Shown here: positions 8,876 through 17,734 of the stretch, piece by piece
Layout of the letters: every line of letters begins with the position of its first letter
How positions within the stretch are numbered: position 1 is the first letter of the stretch
DNA from: Tumidithrix helvetica
GTDB lineage: Bacteria > Cyanobacteriota > Cyanobacteriia > Pseudanabaenales > Pseudanabaenaceae
Length of the DNA stretch: 64,000 nt
Assembly (NCBI RefSeq): GCF_965232925.1
Contig: NZ_CBDDRA010000021.1
Span: 1 to 64,000 of the forward strand
Direction: 5' to 3'
Position numbers and translations under genes: made by a program
The notes under the pieces: generated by a model
Told to the model about the DNA's origin: nothing
The model's database searches: none
The model's input: only the letters and a program-made list of their open reading frames with translations

Positions 8876-9505
8876 ATGCCATCCCCTAGTTCTTCTCTCA
8901 GAAATACCTTTACTAAGACTGAATCAAGACGACTTCAGGATCTGCTGCCACCAGAACTGCAAGCGTGGGTGAAAATAATCAATGCTGACGGTGTGCGCCC
9001 ACCCTTGATTGCCTGCGAAGAAGCAGGGGGCGACGAGGTGGTGATCTTAATCGATATGTTGCGCTGGGAGCAACTCGCTCAAGATCAGCGCAATTTGCTA
9101 TTCTGGCACGAAGTGGCACGCGTACAAAATGATACGGTTCCCAAAGATGGTTGGGAGGTTGCTGCTCTAGCAGTTGGTCTAGGCGGCGCAGTCGGTGAAT
9201 TGTGGGTGCAAAATGGTCTGCTGTTTATGCTGGCTTTGGGCATTTGTGGTGTTGCAGGGTTTCAACTCTGGCGGCGCGGCAGTAGCAAAAAAGATATTCG
9301 ACATTTAATTGAGGCTGACCAAGGCGCGATCAAGCTGGCAATGCGCAACGGCTATGCCATGCCTGCGGCTTACAAAAGTTTAGGCAGTGCCCTCAAAATT
9401 TTGCTCAGCGAAGCCAGTAAGGGTAGAGAACGCACAGCGCTTGAAAAACGTTTAGATGCCCTAAGAGCCGAAGCTGCAAGAGCCAGACGCAACTACGAAA
9501 ATTAA
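8876..9505 (+). CDS. DUF3318 domain-containing membrane protein
   Basis: 209 residues of the cyanobacterial DUF3318 family, function unknown. The N-terminal half has the family core ESRRLQDLLPPELQAWVKII and LLFWHEVARVQNDTVPKDGWE. Two hydrophobic segments lie around residues 97-130 (VAALAVGLGGAVGELWV, LFMLALGICGVAGFQLW). The C-terminus is a charged helix (EKRLDALRAEAARARRNYEN). It is divergent from the M16 gene with 160 bp between them. Confidence 0.8.
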   Translation: MPSPSSSLRNTFTKTESRRLQDLLPPELQAWVKIINADGVRPPLIACEEAGGDEVVILIDMLRWEQLAQDQRNLLFWHEVARVQNDTVPKDGWEVAALAVGLGGAVGELWVQNGLLFMLALGICGVAGFQLWRRGSSKKDIRHLIEADQGAIKLAMRNGYAMPAAYKSLGSALKILLSEASKGRERTALEKRLDALRAEAARARRNYEN

Positions 9506-9737
9506 TTTCGTAATATCTCAGAGAATACTTCAAGCCGAGGAGCAGGCACAGGGTGGTGCCGCTCCAAAAGATTTTGTAAAACAACTTGGAATTTCTATGG
9601 GGAATTTAGATCGACCTTAAGATAGGTTTATGCTTCCCAAAGCCTGATTTGGCTTGGGTAAAATAGATTTAACTCAAAGTATTGAGTTAGATTAGGGTTA
9701 ATAGATTTTTATAACGTTGAGGATCGTAAAAATTTTT

Positions 9738-10673
9738 ATGAAAAAAATCATGCCTTGGGTGCGATCGCTCTTAGTTTTTGTTTTGGTCGTGGCAATCGTA
9801 TTTGGGAATGCCCATGAAGCATTAGCCAGACGTGGTGGTGGCAGAATTGGTGGCGGTTCGTTTAGAGCGCCTACTCGTTCTGTGCCTGTTAGTCCTTCTA
9901 GAGGTGGCGGCTATACCAGTGGAGGGTTCACCAATGGTGGCGGATTCTTCTTCTTACCTTTCTTTTTTGGTGGCGGTGGTGGTGGCAGCATTTTCACCTT
10001 TTTGATCCTTGCTGCAGTAGCTGGTGCGGTTTTACAAACATTTCGTGGCGCTGGCGACTCTGATGCTGAAGGTATCACTGGTATGGACAGCAAAGTTACG
10101 GTTGCCAAAATTCAAGTCGGTTTGTTAGCTTCTGCCCGCGAACTCCAAAACGATCTTACCCGTTTAGCGATGGACTCAGACACCTCGTCTTCTGAAGGTT
10201 TATCGCTGATTTTAAAAGAAACGGTTTTGTCTTTGGTACGTCACCCTGAATATTGGGTTTACGTTTCCTCAGCTAAGGAAACTACCAAATTTGCCCTAGC
10301 CGAGCAAAAATTTAACGGATTGGTGATGTCTGAGCGCAGCAAGCTCAATGCCGAAGTTTTATCAAACAAAAACGGGCGGATTTTGCAAAGCTCCAAAGCA
10401 GCAGGAACTTTACCCTCTAGTGGCGATCTGAGCCTTGAAGATCCCAGCGAATATATTGTAATTACTCTGATGGCGGCTGTGGCAGGCGATACCTTGGGCA
10501 AATTACCTGAGATTCGTTCTTCAGAACAACTCAAGCAAACCTTGTCAGCTCTTGGCTCAGTCACCCAAGATCAATTATTAGCGATCGAAGTGCTATGGGA
10601 GCCTCAGTCAACCGACTATACGCTTACCTCTGATGAAGTGCTTACCGTTTATCCAGATCTAGTGAGAATCTAG
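9738..10673 (+). CDS. DUF1517 domain-containing protein
   Basis: 311 residues from ATG 9738 (a TTG seven codons earlier is less likely). An N-terminal signal or anchor (VRSLLVFVLVVAIVFGNAHEALA) is followed by RRGGGRIGGGSFRAP, a Gly-rich stretch and a second hydrophobic segment (GGGSIFTFLILAAVAGAVLQTF). The C-terminal ~200 residues are the DUF1517 domain (VAKIQVGLLASARELQNDL; YIVITLMAAVAGDTLGKLPE). Plant and cyanobacterial homologues are membrane proteins of unknown role. It lies alone, with a perfect palindrome downstream. Confidence 0.82.
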   Translation: MKKIMPWVRSLLVFVLVVAIVFGNAHEALARRGGGRIGGGSFRAPTRSVPVSPSRGGGYTSGGFTNGGGFFFLPFFFGGGGGGSIFTFLILAAVAGAVLQTFRGAGDSDAEGITGMDSKVTVAKIQVGLLASARELQNDLTRLAMDSDTSSSEGLSLILKETVLSLVRHPEYWVYVSSAKETTKFALAEQKFNGLVMSERSKLNAEVLSNKNGRILQSSKAAGTLPSSGDLSLEDPSEYIVITLMAAVAGDTLGKLPEIRSSEQLKQTLSALGSVTQDQLLAIEVLWEPQSTDYTLTSDEVLTVYPDLVRI

Positions 10674-10752
10674 ACTTACAAGTTTTTAAGTAGCTTTTTT
10701 ATAGAGTTTTTAGATTGACTTTCCGATCTTTATACTCCGAATCTTCCGATCT

Positions 10753-10788
10753 ACAGAGAGACGCAAGCGATCGCTTGCGTCTCTCTGT
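10753..10788. repeat. 36-bp perfect palindrome centred on a HIP1 octamer
   Basis: Each arm is 18 bp (ACAGAGAGACGCAAGCGA and its exact complement), meeting in GCGATCGC. It lies 80 bp after the DUF1517 stop. It would fold into a strong hairpin but has no T-run after it, so it is not a standard terminator. The rest of the 366-bp gap (10674-11039) shows no gene. Confidence 0.85.
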
Positions 10789-11039
10789 AAGTTTATAAAT
10801 CTGCAAATTTCGCTACAACCTATGGTGTTTCTTTGCAATCTATGGTATTACTAGCCAGTATTATTTTGCTCCAAGCAGTGTTTGGGGTAAACGTAATTGT
10901 GAAGCTAGTGCTTGTATTGCCACTTGTGGTCAGATCGGGGATGTTGTTTGAAATAGACAAAAGGGAACTCTGACAGTCTGACGCTCTGGGTATAGGAAAG
11001 CTTGGATGTTGGTTTGAGGAGTTAATAGGTGAGTCTCGT

Positions 11040-12221
11040 ATGCTACAAAACACACAAAATCACAATAACGATCGATATTTCACAACCCATGAGGTAGATG
11101 CTTTCTCAGATCATGCCGACGATCTGATGGACGATCTGTTTGGTGATGTAGAGAATACGCTCCATGTTGGTGCTATCAAAAAACGTACTGATAAACGTAC
11201 TGATAAAAAGTCAATCAATCAGATCTTGCCCTATACACCTACCCATACCAACGCAACTCGCTCAGCCGCGCACCAATCCTCTACCCCAGTATCTACAGAT
11301 GCTTCATCTTCGCATCACTATACGCCAAGCGATCGGGCTATTACCCATCAAGTAGAAACGTCCAAAGATACGGTTAGTCTCACCAGAATTGAGCTTGCCG
11401 ATGTCGATTTGCCTCCCGTTTCTCGCCAAGATATTCTCTGGATTGAGCCTTATGTAACCCGAGACCCCAACCCACCCGCGAGTAACTTTGAGCCACCGAT
11501 CGATTACACAGAATCAAAACGCAGCAGCCTGCTCGATCGCCTCCTACTTGTCAGTGCATGTGGTTCAGCACTTTTAGCCGCTGTAATGTGGTCAGCGAAT
11601 CACGGTTTATTCGATCGCAATGCCCCGAAAGTTAGCACGGTAAATAACAACGGTCAGCTTAGCCCCGAAAAGCAACAGTTTGCCGAAGAAATTAAGCGAT
11701 CGCTTGCCAATGTTACCGACAAAAGTAGAACTGCAACCAATACAAATGGCATACCTATGATGCCAGGTACAAATTCTCCGATTGTATCGACCTTACCGAT
11801 CGCGAACAGTGGGTCTAATAACGGACAAATGCAAATGGCATCGCCACCTATTGTAGGTACTAGCGTTCCACCGTTATATATTCCTGTGTATCAACCTCCA
11901 GCACTGAATGGTAACAACAACCCAGTGGCTCTGCCACCTGTTTCTTCAACCAATGGTAGTGCGATCGAGGTTACGCCTTCTAATCCACAATCCATCACAG
12001 CTACGCCTACTAGTTCAGCCCCAACCTATACGCTGATCGGGTTGCTTGATTTGGGCGAACGCTCTAGTGCTATGTTTGATGTCAATGGTTCTATGCAAAC
12101 AGTTAGCCTAGGCAAACAAGTTGGAAATAGTGGCTGGACGCTAAGCCGCATTAGCCAACAAGAAGTCACGCTCAGACGCGGTCAAGATACAAAGAATATT
12201 TTCATCGGTCAGAAATTCTAG
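11040..12221 (+). CDS. Single-pass membrane protein with GspC/PilP-like C-terminal domain
   Basis: 393 residues. The first ~160 are low-complexity, acidic and Ser/Thr-rich (cytoplasmic). A single membrane segment follows (~167-182, LLVSACGSALLAAVMWSA). Then comes a Pro/Asn/Ser-rich linker, and a compact ~70-residue C-terminal domain (TYTLIGLLDLGERSSAMFDV through FIGQKF). The final domain has the pattern of the GspC/PilP homology region: variant glycine turns, SLGKQVGNSGWTL and VTLRRG. This suggests a periplasmic alignment or scaffold protein of type II secretion or type IV pili. No other pilus gene is adjacent, so the role is inference. Confidence 0.6.
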   Translation: MLQNTQNHNNDRYFTTHEVDAFSDHADDLMDDLFGDVENTLHVGAIKKRTDKRTDKKSINQILPYTPTHTNATRSAAHQSSTPVSTDASSSHHYTPSDRAITHQVETSKDTVSLTRIELADVDLPPVSRQDILWIEPYVTRDPNPPASNFEPPIDYTESKRSSLLDRLLLVSACGSALLAAVMWSANHGLFDRNAPKVSTVNNNGQLSPEKQQFAEEIKRSLANVTDKSRTATNTNGIPMMPGTNSPIVSTLPIANSGSNNGQMQMASPPIVGTSVPPLYIPVYQPPALNGNNNPVALPPVSSTNGSAIEVTPSNPQSITATPTSSAPTYTLIGLLDLGERSSAMFDVNGSMQTVSLGKQVGNSGWTLSRISQQEVTLRRGQDTKNIFIGQKF

Positions 12222-12389
12222 GTAGAAATTTTAGGTAGAAACGCCAGCAGCAGCAAAGCATTCGGGTCGCGATCTCTTGAATTTGTACCAACTTTTATTC
12301 CGAAGGCTACACACTTATTTTGAAATGCACGAAAGCAAGAGTTTTCTTCGGTAGAATGATAAATGTTAAGCTCAAGTTGAGGACTCACA

Positions 12390-12977
12390 ATGGGGCTAAT
12401 TGAGGATATCTCCCGTTTTTTGGAAACGCGACTTGAAGAATACATTCGCAGTAATCCTCAGATGGAATTGCAAGTCCTTGAGGATCAGCTACGCGGACAG
12501 GCTGAGGAAGTAGCAAAATTGATCGTTGGCTTTGAAGTACAGGAAAAAGGACATCAAGACCAAATCTTAGCGATCGCTGAAGAGATTAAGCTATGGCATG
12601 GCAGGGCGCTTAAAGCCGAAGCCGCAGGGAGAAAAGACTTGGCAAATGGAGCCAAAGAGCGTGAGGCAGCTTTCCTGCGTCAGGGTAACCAAGTGTGGGC
12701 GCAAATGGAACTGGTAAAACAGCGGCGCGCTCAGACATTAGAGTTGCAATCGCAAATTCAGGTACGGCGTAAAGAAGTACAGGCAAAAATTGCAGAAGCG
12801 ACGAAGGCGGCAAAAAACGCACCAAAACAGCCCCAAACAAATCCAGTCTTTAACTGGGAAAACCTCTACACGCCACAATCATCGGCTAACTCATTCGATG
12901 ACCTAGATAATAAGTTCAAACAATGGGAAATGGATGAAGAATTAGAACGATTAAAACGGAAGATGGGTAAATCCTAG
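12390..12977 (+). CDS. TIGR04376 family coiled-coil protein (PspA/IM30-like)
   Basis: 195 residues matching a cyanobacterial family with a PspA-like helical layout. The start MGLIEDISRFLETRLEEYIR is diagnostic of it. Long coiled-coil helices run from ~25 to 145 and the tail is acidic (FDDLDNKFKQWEMDEELERL). A role on the inner face of membranes is possible by analogy with PspA/Vipp1; none is proven. It has its own upstream spacer of ~170 bp. Confidence 0.75.
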   Translation: MGLIEDISRFLETRLEEYIRSNPQMELQVLEDQLRGQAEEVAKLIVGFEVQEKGHQDQILAIAEEIKLWHGRALKAEAAGRKDLANGAKEREAAFLRQGNQVWAQMELVKQRRAQTLELQSQIQVRRKEVQAKIAEATKAAKNAPKQPQTNPVFNWENLYTPQSSANSFDDLDNKFKQWEMDEELERLKRKMGKS

Positions 12978-13067
12978 AAGTTCAACGATAAGGGTTTAAA
13001 TACCTTAAACCCTACCAAATCAGGGTAGCTAAAATTCTATCTACATCATTGAGGGGAAATTATAGCG

Positions 13068-13676
13068 ATGTTAATTAACATTCCTGATTCTTTGACTTTC
13101 TCAGATTATTTTAAGCTCAATTACTATCCAAGAGATATTTTGAGACACTTTGGCTATTCATTTAGGTCAGAGGAGTTAACCTTACCCAAAAGTACAATGG
13201 TCTTAGATGACCTAGAAAATCTGCAAAAGCGGCTAAAAAAGAGTTTGCCTCTCATAACTTTCGATAATGAAACGGCAAGAAGAGAGTTTTTAATTGCTCC
13301 TGTGTTAATGGATTTAATTGACTATACGCAAGCAGAACTGAGGGTACTCTATCCCCTCAACGCATCCAGTCAATTGCGAGGTGAACTAGATTATTTTATT
13401 GAATCTCACAACCAATTACTAGTGATTGAAGCGAAAGATGAGAACCTTGAGCGTGGTTTTAAGCAATTAGCTGTGGAGCTAATTGCGGTAGAACAGATGT
13501 TAGAAGACAATCGCCAGTACATCTATGGAGCCGTCTCTATTGGTAAGGTTTGGCAGCTTGCGATATTAGATCGTCACAAAAAAGAAATCCTACAAGACTT
13601 GATGCTCTATCGAGTTCCAACCGATCTAGACGATCTGATGCGCATCCTTGTCGCAATTTTGATGAGAGAAGAATGA
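13068..13676 (+). CDS. Putative PD-(D/E)XK nuclease-fold protein
   Basis: 202 residues, no named family recognised. The central part carries the PD-(D/E)XK-like signature: EL near residue 101, RGELDYFI and then LLVIEAKDENLERGFKQLAVEL (Asp ... Glu-x-Lys followed by a helix with Gln). This fits a restriction-endonuclease-like fold. Proteins of this size and motif occur as stand-alone hypothetical genes in cyanobacteria. No methylase or partner gene adjoins, so biological role is unknown. Confidence 0.55.
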   Translation: MLINIPDSLTFSDYFKLNYYPRDILRHFGYSFRSEELTLPKSTMVLDDLENLQKRLKKSLPLITFDNETARREFLIAPVLMDLIDYTQAELRVLYPLNASSQLRGELDYFIESHNQLLVIEAKDENLERGFKQLAVELIAVEQMLEDNRQYIYGAVSIGKVWQLAILDRHKKEILQDLMLYRVPTDLDDLMRILVAILMREE

Positions 13677-13799
13677 GGTATATGCGCGATCGCTATGCCC
13701 GAGACTTTATTCAAGATCCTTACGTAATTGTGGTAGTACTTTTCCTAAGTATTGAAAGTTGAGATCGCGATCAAAAGTTCCGCAATTATTTCCACGCAC

Positions 13800-13827
13800 A
13801 ACATCTCCCACATGAAGGGGAGATGTT
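13800..13827. terminator. Hairpin, probable terminator
   Basis: Ten-bp perfect stem AACATCTCCC / GGGAGATGTT with an 8-nt loop, followed by TTGTTGT. It lies 124 bp past the nuclease-like gene and before the convergent gene at 13957. Confidence 0.6.
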
Positions 13828-13956
13828 TGTTGTCGAGATAGATTGCTAGTGATTGTTATGCCAATTCACTTGAAATTGGCAACAGATCTAGATTTGAGAT
13901 CCTTGCTACACGCGGTCTTTCAAACAAGCTGCACCGCAACTTGTTTGAAAATGATA

Positions 13957-14265
13957 TTAGTCATGACGATCGCGATAGATTGAACGAGACACGCGATCTT
14001 CTCGGCGATTGAGTTGACGATATTCTTGAGCAGATAAATGTCCGTCACTCAGGGCATTTTGGCGCTGGGTGTTGATGCTTGCCTCTCTCCTTTGCAGATT
14101 TTGATATTCAGCAGGGCTGATTTGCCCCTGTTGCACGCCCTTGTAGATACGTTCTTGTTGGCGCTCTAAACGGTTTGCCACTTCCCCCGCAGAGGCAGAG
14201 GTAGGACTGTAGAGAGCGGTTCCTAGGGCGGTTGTCGCAATTAGAGCAAGTGTTAAGGCTTTCAT
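13957..14265 (-). CDS. Small exported protein with repeated helical motif
   Basis: 102 residues. A clear signal peptide (MKALTLALIATTALGTALYSP, cleavage likely after ASA) is followed by a ~75-residue charged helical domain. Two similar units are seen: QQERIYKGVQQGQISPAEYQNL and RQNALSDGHLSAQEYRQLNRRE. Such proteins are common in bacterial periplasms and are of unknown function; the calcium-binding EF-hand loops they superficially resemble are not complete here. Confidence 0.7.
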   Translation of the reverse strand: MKALTLALIATTALGTALYSPTSASAGEVANRLERQQERIYKGVQQGQISPAEYQNLQRREASINTQRQNALSDGHLSAQEYRQLNRREDRVSRSIYRDRHD

Positions 14266-14435
14266 AGTATTCCTCGGTGAGTAATTTACGATTACCCCCC
14301 TTTAGACATAGCCACCCTGTCTTAAGGTTCAATTTCTCTCCTGCGATCGTTGGGGCAATTTTATGCGATCGCGATCGCAGCCACCGCACAAAATCTATGC
14401 AACGTAGATTAATGGGATGAACTTGCTACCTGTGG

Positions 14436-15101
14436 CTAATTTTCGTAAATCACTCTAGAATCAAACCCACGCGATCGCACCATGGTATTGAGGGCTTCGG
14501 CACTACTGCGTTTGTTAAAGCCTTGAATCTCGATATATTTCCCCAATCTGGACGAGCTAATTTTGGCGGTGGGAACGATTTCTCTGGCTTTCTCTAATAA
14601 AGATTCAGAGGTGGAAGGCACGATTACGTAGTAATGTTTGACCGAATCAGCCAAGGCTGCTAGTTCTTGACTTTGTTTGGAGAGTTCCGTTTGTAGCCTT
14701 TGCAGTTCCTCTTTACTTGCCTTGCGATCGAGTTGTTCCGAAAATTTCTCATTCAACTTATCTAAGCAATTGCTCATGCCTGCCACAAACTCATAGCGAG
14801 TCATCGCTTGGTTGCCGCGAAATGTCCCGTCTGGATATCCTGCAATGCATCCATAGCGTTCTACGAGGGATTGCAATGCGGGAAATGCCCAATCCGTAGG
14901 ATTAACATCGCGAAACTGGGATGTGGAAGTCACATTTTGCGTTATTTCAGTCTGTGTAACCGACAATTGCTTATTTGTCTGGGAATCAGTACTTTGAGTT
15001 ATGGTTGTAACGTTTTGTGCTGCAATTGTAGTAGGAAAACATACCAAGGCGATCGCGATGCTAAAAAGCAGGCGATTTATTGTTAATTCTTGTTTAAGCA
15101 T
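14436..15101 (-). CDS. SLH-domain protein with C-terminal SPOR-like region
   Basis: 221 residues from ATG 15101 (a TTG at 15119 would add six). The signal peptide region is LLFSIAIALVCFPTTIAAQ. One SLH domain follows (FRDVNPTDWAFPALQSLVER ... GYPDGTFRGNQAMTRYEF), then a short coiled coil (SKEELQRLQTELSKQSQELA) as in cyanobacterial SLH/OprB porins, but with no porin barrel after it. Instead a ~70-residue end domain (HYYVIVP ... LGKYIEIQGFNKRSSAEAL) has the look of a SPOR-type fold that may bind peptidoglycan. It probably sits in the periplasm attached to the cell wall. Confidence 0.72.
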   Translation of the reverse strand: MLKQELTINRLLFSIAIALVCFPTTIAAQNVTTITQSTDSQTNKQLSVTQTEITQNVTSTSQFRDVNPTDWAFPALQSLVERYGCIAGYPDGTFRGNQAMTRYEFVAGMSNCLDKLNEKFSEQLDRKASKEELQRLQTELSKQSQELAALADSVKHYYVIVPSTSESLLEKAREIVPTAKISSSRLGKYIEIQGFNKRSSAEALNTMVRSRGFDSRVIYEN

Positions 15102-15269
15102 GATCTTTAAGGACGACAAAGTTGAGTCAATGCACCTAATATCAACATTTTACCCGAAAATCGTTCGTCATTCAGATTTAACCCTGAGTTGGCTGGAGTA
15201 GCGATCGCGCGTCAAAATCCTAGAAACGGCAACAACCCCATTATGAATCACTAGCACTACCCCTCTGTC

Positions 15270-16529
15270 ATGAATCTATCGACATTTATCTTGGTTGCCC
15301 TTGGCGTGGGCATTGCATTTGGAACGCTACTAAATACGAGTTTCCCTGAGAGTATTGCCCTCATCGATGGATATGTTTTAGCACCTGTCGGCGCAGGTTT
15401 TTTGCGACTCATTCAATTTGTGGTCGTTCCCATTGTATTTTCATCGCTACTTTTGGGCTTAACCCGAATTCAAGGTGCAGGGCAGGTGGGAAGGTATGCT
15501 GCTAAGTTAATGACCAGTTATGTGCTTACAAGTTTTGTTTCACTTTGCTTGGGAATCACGACTGCTTTGGTTTTGCAGCCTGGGGTTGGTGTGACGGGAT
15601 TTACGCTGTCAGGGGATTCTGCATTGGTGCAAGCACCTTCTTTGGTGAGTTGGTTGGTCAGCCTGATTCCAGTGAACCCGTTAGAGGCTCTCAGTCAAGG
15701 GAATCTGTTACAAATCATTTTTTCGGCGTTCTTATTTGGTATAGGTATCCAACTTGCCCATGAGAAGTCAAAGCCATTTATGGATTTTATCGAGAGTATC
15801 TACCATATCAGCGAGAAGATTTTATCGGTGATTTTGTATGTGGCTCCCTTTGGCGTGTTTGCGCTGATTAGTTCGGTGATTGCCACGCAGGGATTAGCGC
15901 TGGTAGCGAGATTGCTATTCTATGTTTTGGGCTTGCTGATGGCGACGAGCATCATGACTGTGTTTTATATCATTGTTCTCTTTATTCTAAAAGCCGATCC
16001 TATCAAGTTCTTTCGCAGCCTTTCTCAAGCCATGATTTTGGGATTTGGAACGGCAAGTTCCAATGCCGTCCTGCCCGTTTTATTGCAGGACATTCAAGAG
16101 AATTATGGTTTGCGCGAAGAAATTGCCAGTTTTGCGATTCCATTGGGTACAGCGCTCAAACGCGATGGTGCAGCGATTTTACAGGGGTTTAATGCTATTT
16201 TTATCGCCCAAATTTATCAAATTCCATTGACACCCTCCCTCTTGATGGCGATTGGTGTGAGTAGCTTATTGGTTTCCTTTAGCACCCCTGGTGTTCCAGG
16301 CTCGGCTTTGATCACGATGGCAACGGTTCTATCGGCATCAGGGCTACCTTTAGAAGGAATCGCAGTCGTGGCAGGTATCGATCGCCTCACCGATGGCTTT
16401 AAGACAGTGATTAACGTAATTGGCAATAGTGTGAATGCGATTATTCTCAGCCGTTGGGAAGCGGAGCAACAGACCTTAGAACAGCCCTTGGAAGTTGCTA
16501 TGCAGGCATCGTCTGGCAATAAGGGCTAG
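15270..16529 (+). CDS. Dicarboxylate/amino acid:cation symporter (DAACS family)
   Basis: 419 residues, multi-pass, family-typical length. Signature elements: SFGTASSNAVLPVLL-type hairpin (GFGTASSNAVLPVL, canonical SSS/TLP region), GTALKRDGAAI in place of the NMDGT loop, STPGVPGSALI in the second re-entrant hairpin, and GIDRLTDGFKTVINVIGNSV in the last helix (Asp/Asn substrate and cation ligands). It should import an acidic amino acid or C4-dicarboxylate with Na+ or H+; substrate not predictable. The KRDG variation from NMDG may indicate altered sodium coordination. Confidence 0.87.
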   Translation: MNLSTFILVALGVGIAFGTLLNTSFPESIALIDGYVLAPVGAGFLRLIQFVVVPIVFSSLLLGLTRIQGAGQVGRYAAKLMTSYVLTSFVSLCLGITTALVLQPGVGVTGFTLSGDSALVQAPSLVSWLVSLIPVNPLEALSQGNLLQIIFSAFLFGIGIQLAHEKSKPFMDFIESIYHISEKILSVILYVAPFGVFALISSVIATQGLALVARLLFYVLGLLMATSIMTVFYIIVLFILKADPIKFFRSLSQAMILGFGTASSNAVLPVLLQDIQENYGLREEIASFAIPLGTALKRDGAAILQGFNAIFIAQIYQIPLTPSLLMAIGVSSLLVSFSTPGVPGSALITMATVLSASGLPLEGIAVVAGIDRLTDGFKTVINVIGNSVNAIILSRWEAEQQTLEQPLEVAMQASSGNKG

Positions 16530-16550
16530 CGATCGCTTGTTTGGCTTCAT

Positions 16551-16850
16551 GTCATATTTGGCACATCTAAACCCACCCCCGATCTGGTAATTGAAGTTGT
16601 GTTTACGAGCGGCAGTCCTAAAAAATTGCAACGCTATCAGGCGTTAGGTATCCCTGAAGTCTGGTTTTGGCAGGATGGCATGTTTAACCTCTATTGCCTC
16701 CGCGATCGCAACTACGAATTAATTGCTCGTAGTGAAATTCCAGAGCTTGCAGGCTTAGATATCGCCTTACTAACTCGCTGCGTGTTAATGGCACAAACCT
16801 CGAGACTAGAAGCCGCAAATACTTTTCGCACTACAATCAATAAGGGCTAG
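16551..16850 (+). pseudogene. Uma2 family nuclease-like protein, C-terminal remnant
   Basis: This frame reads TSKPTPDLVIEVVFTSGSPKK then LQRYQALGIPEVWFWQDGMF, the second half of a Uma2 (DUF820) domain. The N-terminal ~80 residues are absent: the same frame is closed by the symporter stop at 16527. No start codon with a plausible ribosome site precedes PDLVIEVV (a GTG at 16599 lies inside the domain). It is a truncated leftover. Confidence 0.7.
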
Positions 16851-16869
16851 GATAGGCTTTTTCCAGTGA

Positions 16870-17235
16870 CTAATCGGGTGCAGCCATTTGAATACCGTGG
16901 CGATCGAGGATCTCAGTCAGTTTGGGCAAATCGTCTGGTAATTGTCGAATTTTCTCGCTCATTTCGATAAAGAATTCGTCGATCGCACCTCCAATTGCCC
17001 ATGCCAAAAATCGCGTAGGACGATCGGATGTATTCGCATAGCCATGTACTGTGACTGCGGGGATATGAACGAAGTCGCCAGCCCGAACTGTTAATGACTC
17101 TCCACCCATTTGCATTGTCAATACTCCATCTAAGATATAGTAGCTTTCTTCTTCTTTGATGTGAATGTGTGGTGGAACAAGCCCTTCGGGGGAACCTCAA
17201 CGGTCACAAAGTCATACGATTGGTTGAATCTTCAG
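16870..17235 (-). pseudogene. Cupin-domain protein, frameshifted
   Basis: The 83-residue open frame 16870-17121 holds only the end of a cupin (MTMQMGGESLTVRAGDFVHIPAVTVHGYAN). The sequence before it continues the fold as LVPPHIHIKEEESYYILDG with the metal-binding HxH...E motif. It loses frame near 17186, where NQSYDFVTVEVPPKG is read one base out of register. A one-base deletion in the GAAGGGCTTG stretch explains it. The ORF has no good start for the intact part. Confidence 0.72.
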
Positions 17236-17734
17236 ACTTGAGCTTGATCGATCGCTAGGCTTGAGGATGCTGATTATGATAGACATTCGCTGTCAATGTT
17301 ACAGAAAATTGCTAGCGCTCTCGAGCAGAAGGTTGAGATTAGGTTTTCAGAGATCGAGCTTGAGACGAGTTTGATATAGTCGCTGTTTTAGGTTTCAGGA
17401 AATTAAGGGCGATCGCTAAACCTCAACAAAATCCCAATGTATATCCAGATCCCCGACTTTTTATGTAAATTTGCAAATCCCTTCCGATCTCATAGAAAAA
17501 GTCGGGGATCTCAATCTTTCCGTTTGAAGTTGAGGTACGGCTACTTATGGGCATCTCTAATCTCAACTTTACATTTCCTATGGGGCGATTTCTATAGTTC
17601 TGAGATCCTCAGCAAAGATCGCAACTTTAACAAGATTAATGAAGATATCTAGCGCATGGTACGTTTGAGAAACTAAATTGGCAAGGTAGACCTACTGCAA
17701 TCTAGCAAAAGCTTAGGCAGCTACTCCTAGTACT
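17236..17734. repeat. Intergenic region with a long inverted repeat (17447-17511)
   Basis: Within this ~500-bp gap a perfect 16-bp inverted repeat AGATCCCCGACTTTTT / AAAAAGTCGGGGATCT (17447-17462 and 17496-17511) encloses a 33-nt loop. It looks like one of the dispersed cyanobacterial small inverted-repeat elements. Nothing else coding is supported. Confidence 0.7.

Noticed and set aside
9911..10108. Pro/Lys-rich ORF opposite the DUF1517 gene
   Set aside because: It is the antisense of a Gly-rich stretch in a clear gene.
16599..16850. Intact 83-residue Uma2 protein starting at GTG 16599
   Set aside because: Homology begins upstream of that codon and the N-terminal half of the domain is missing.
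17437..17652. 71-residue plus-strand ORF
   Set aside because: It runs through an inverted repeat and has no family sequence or ribosome site.
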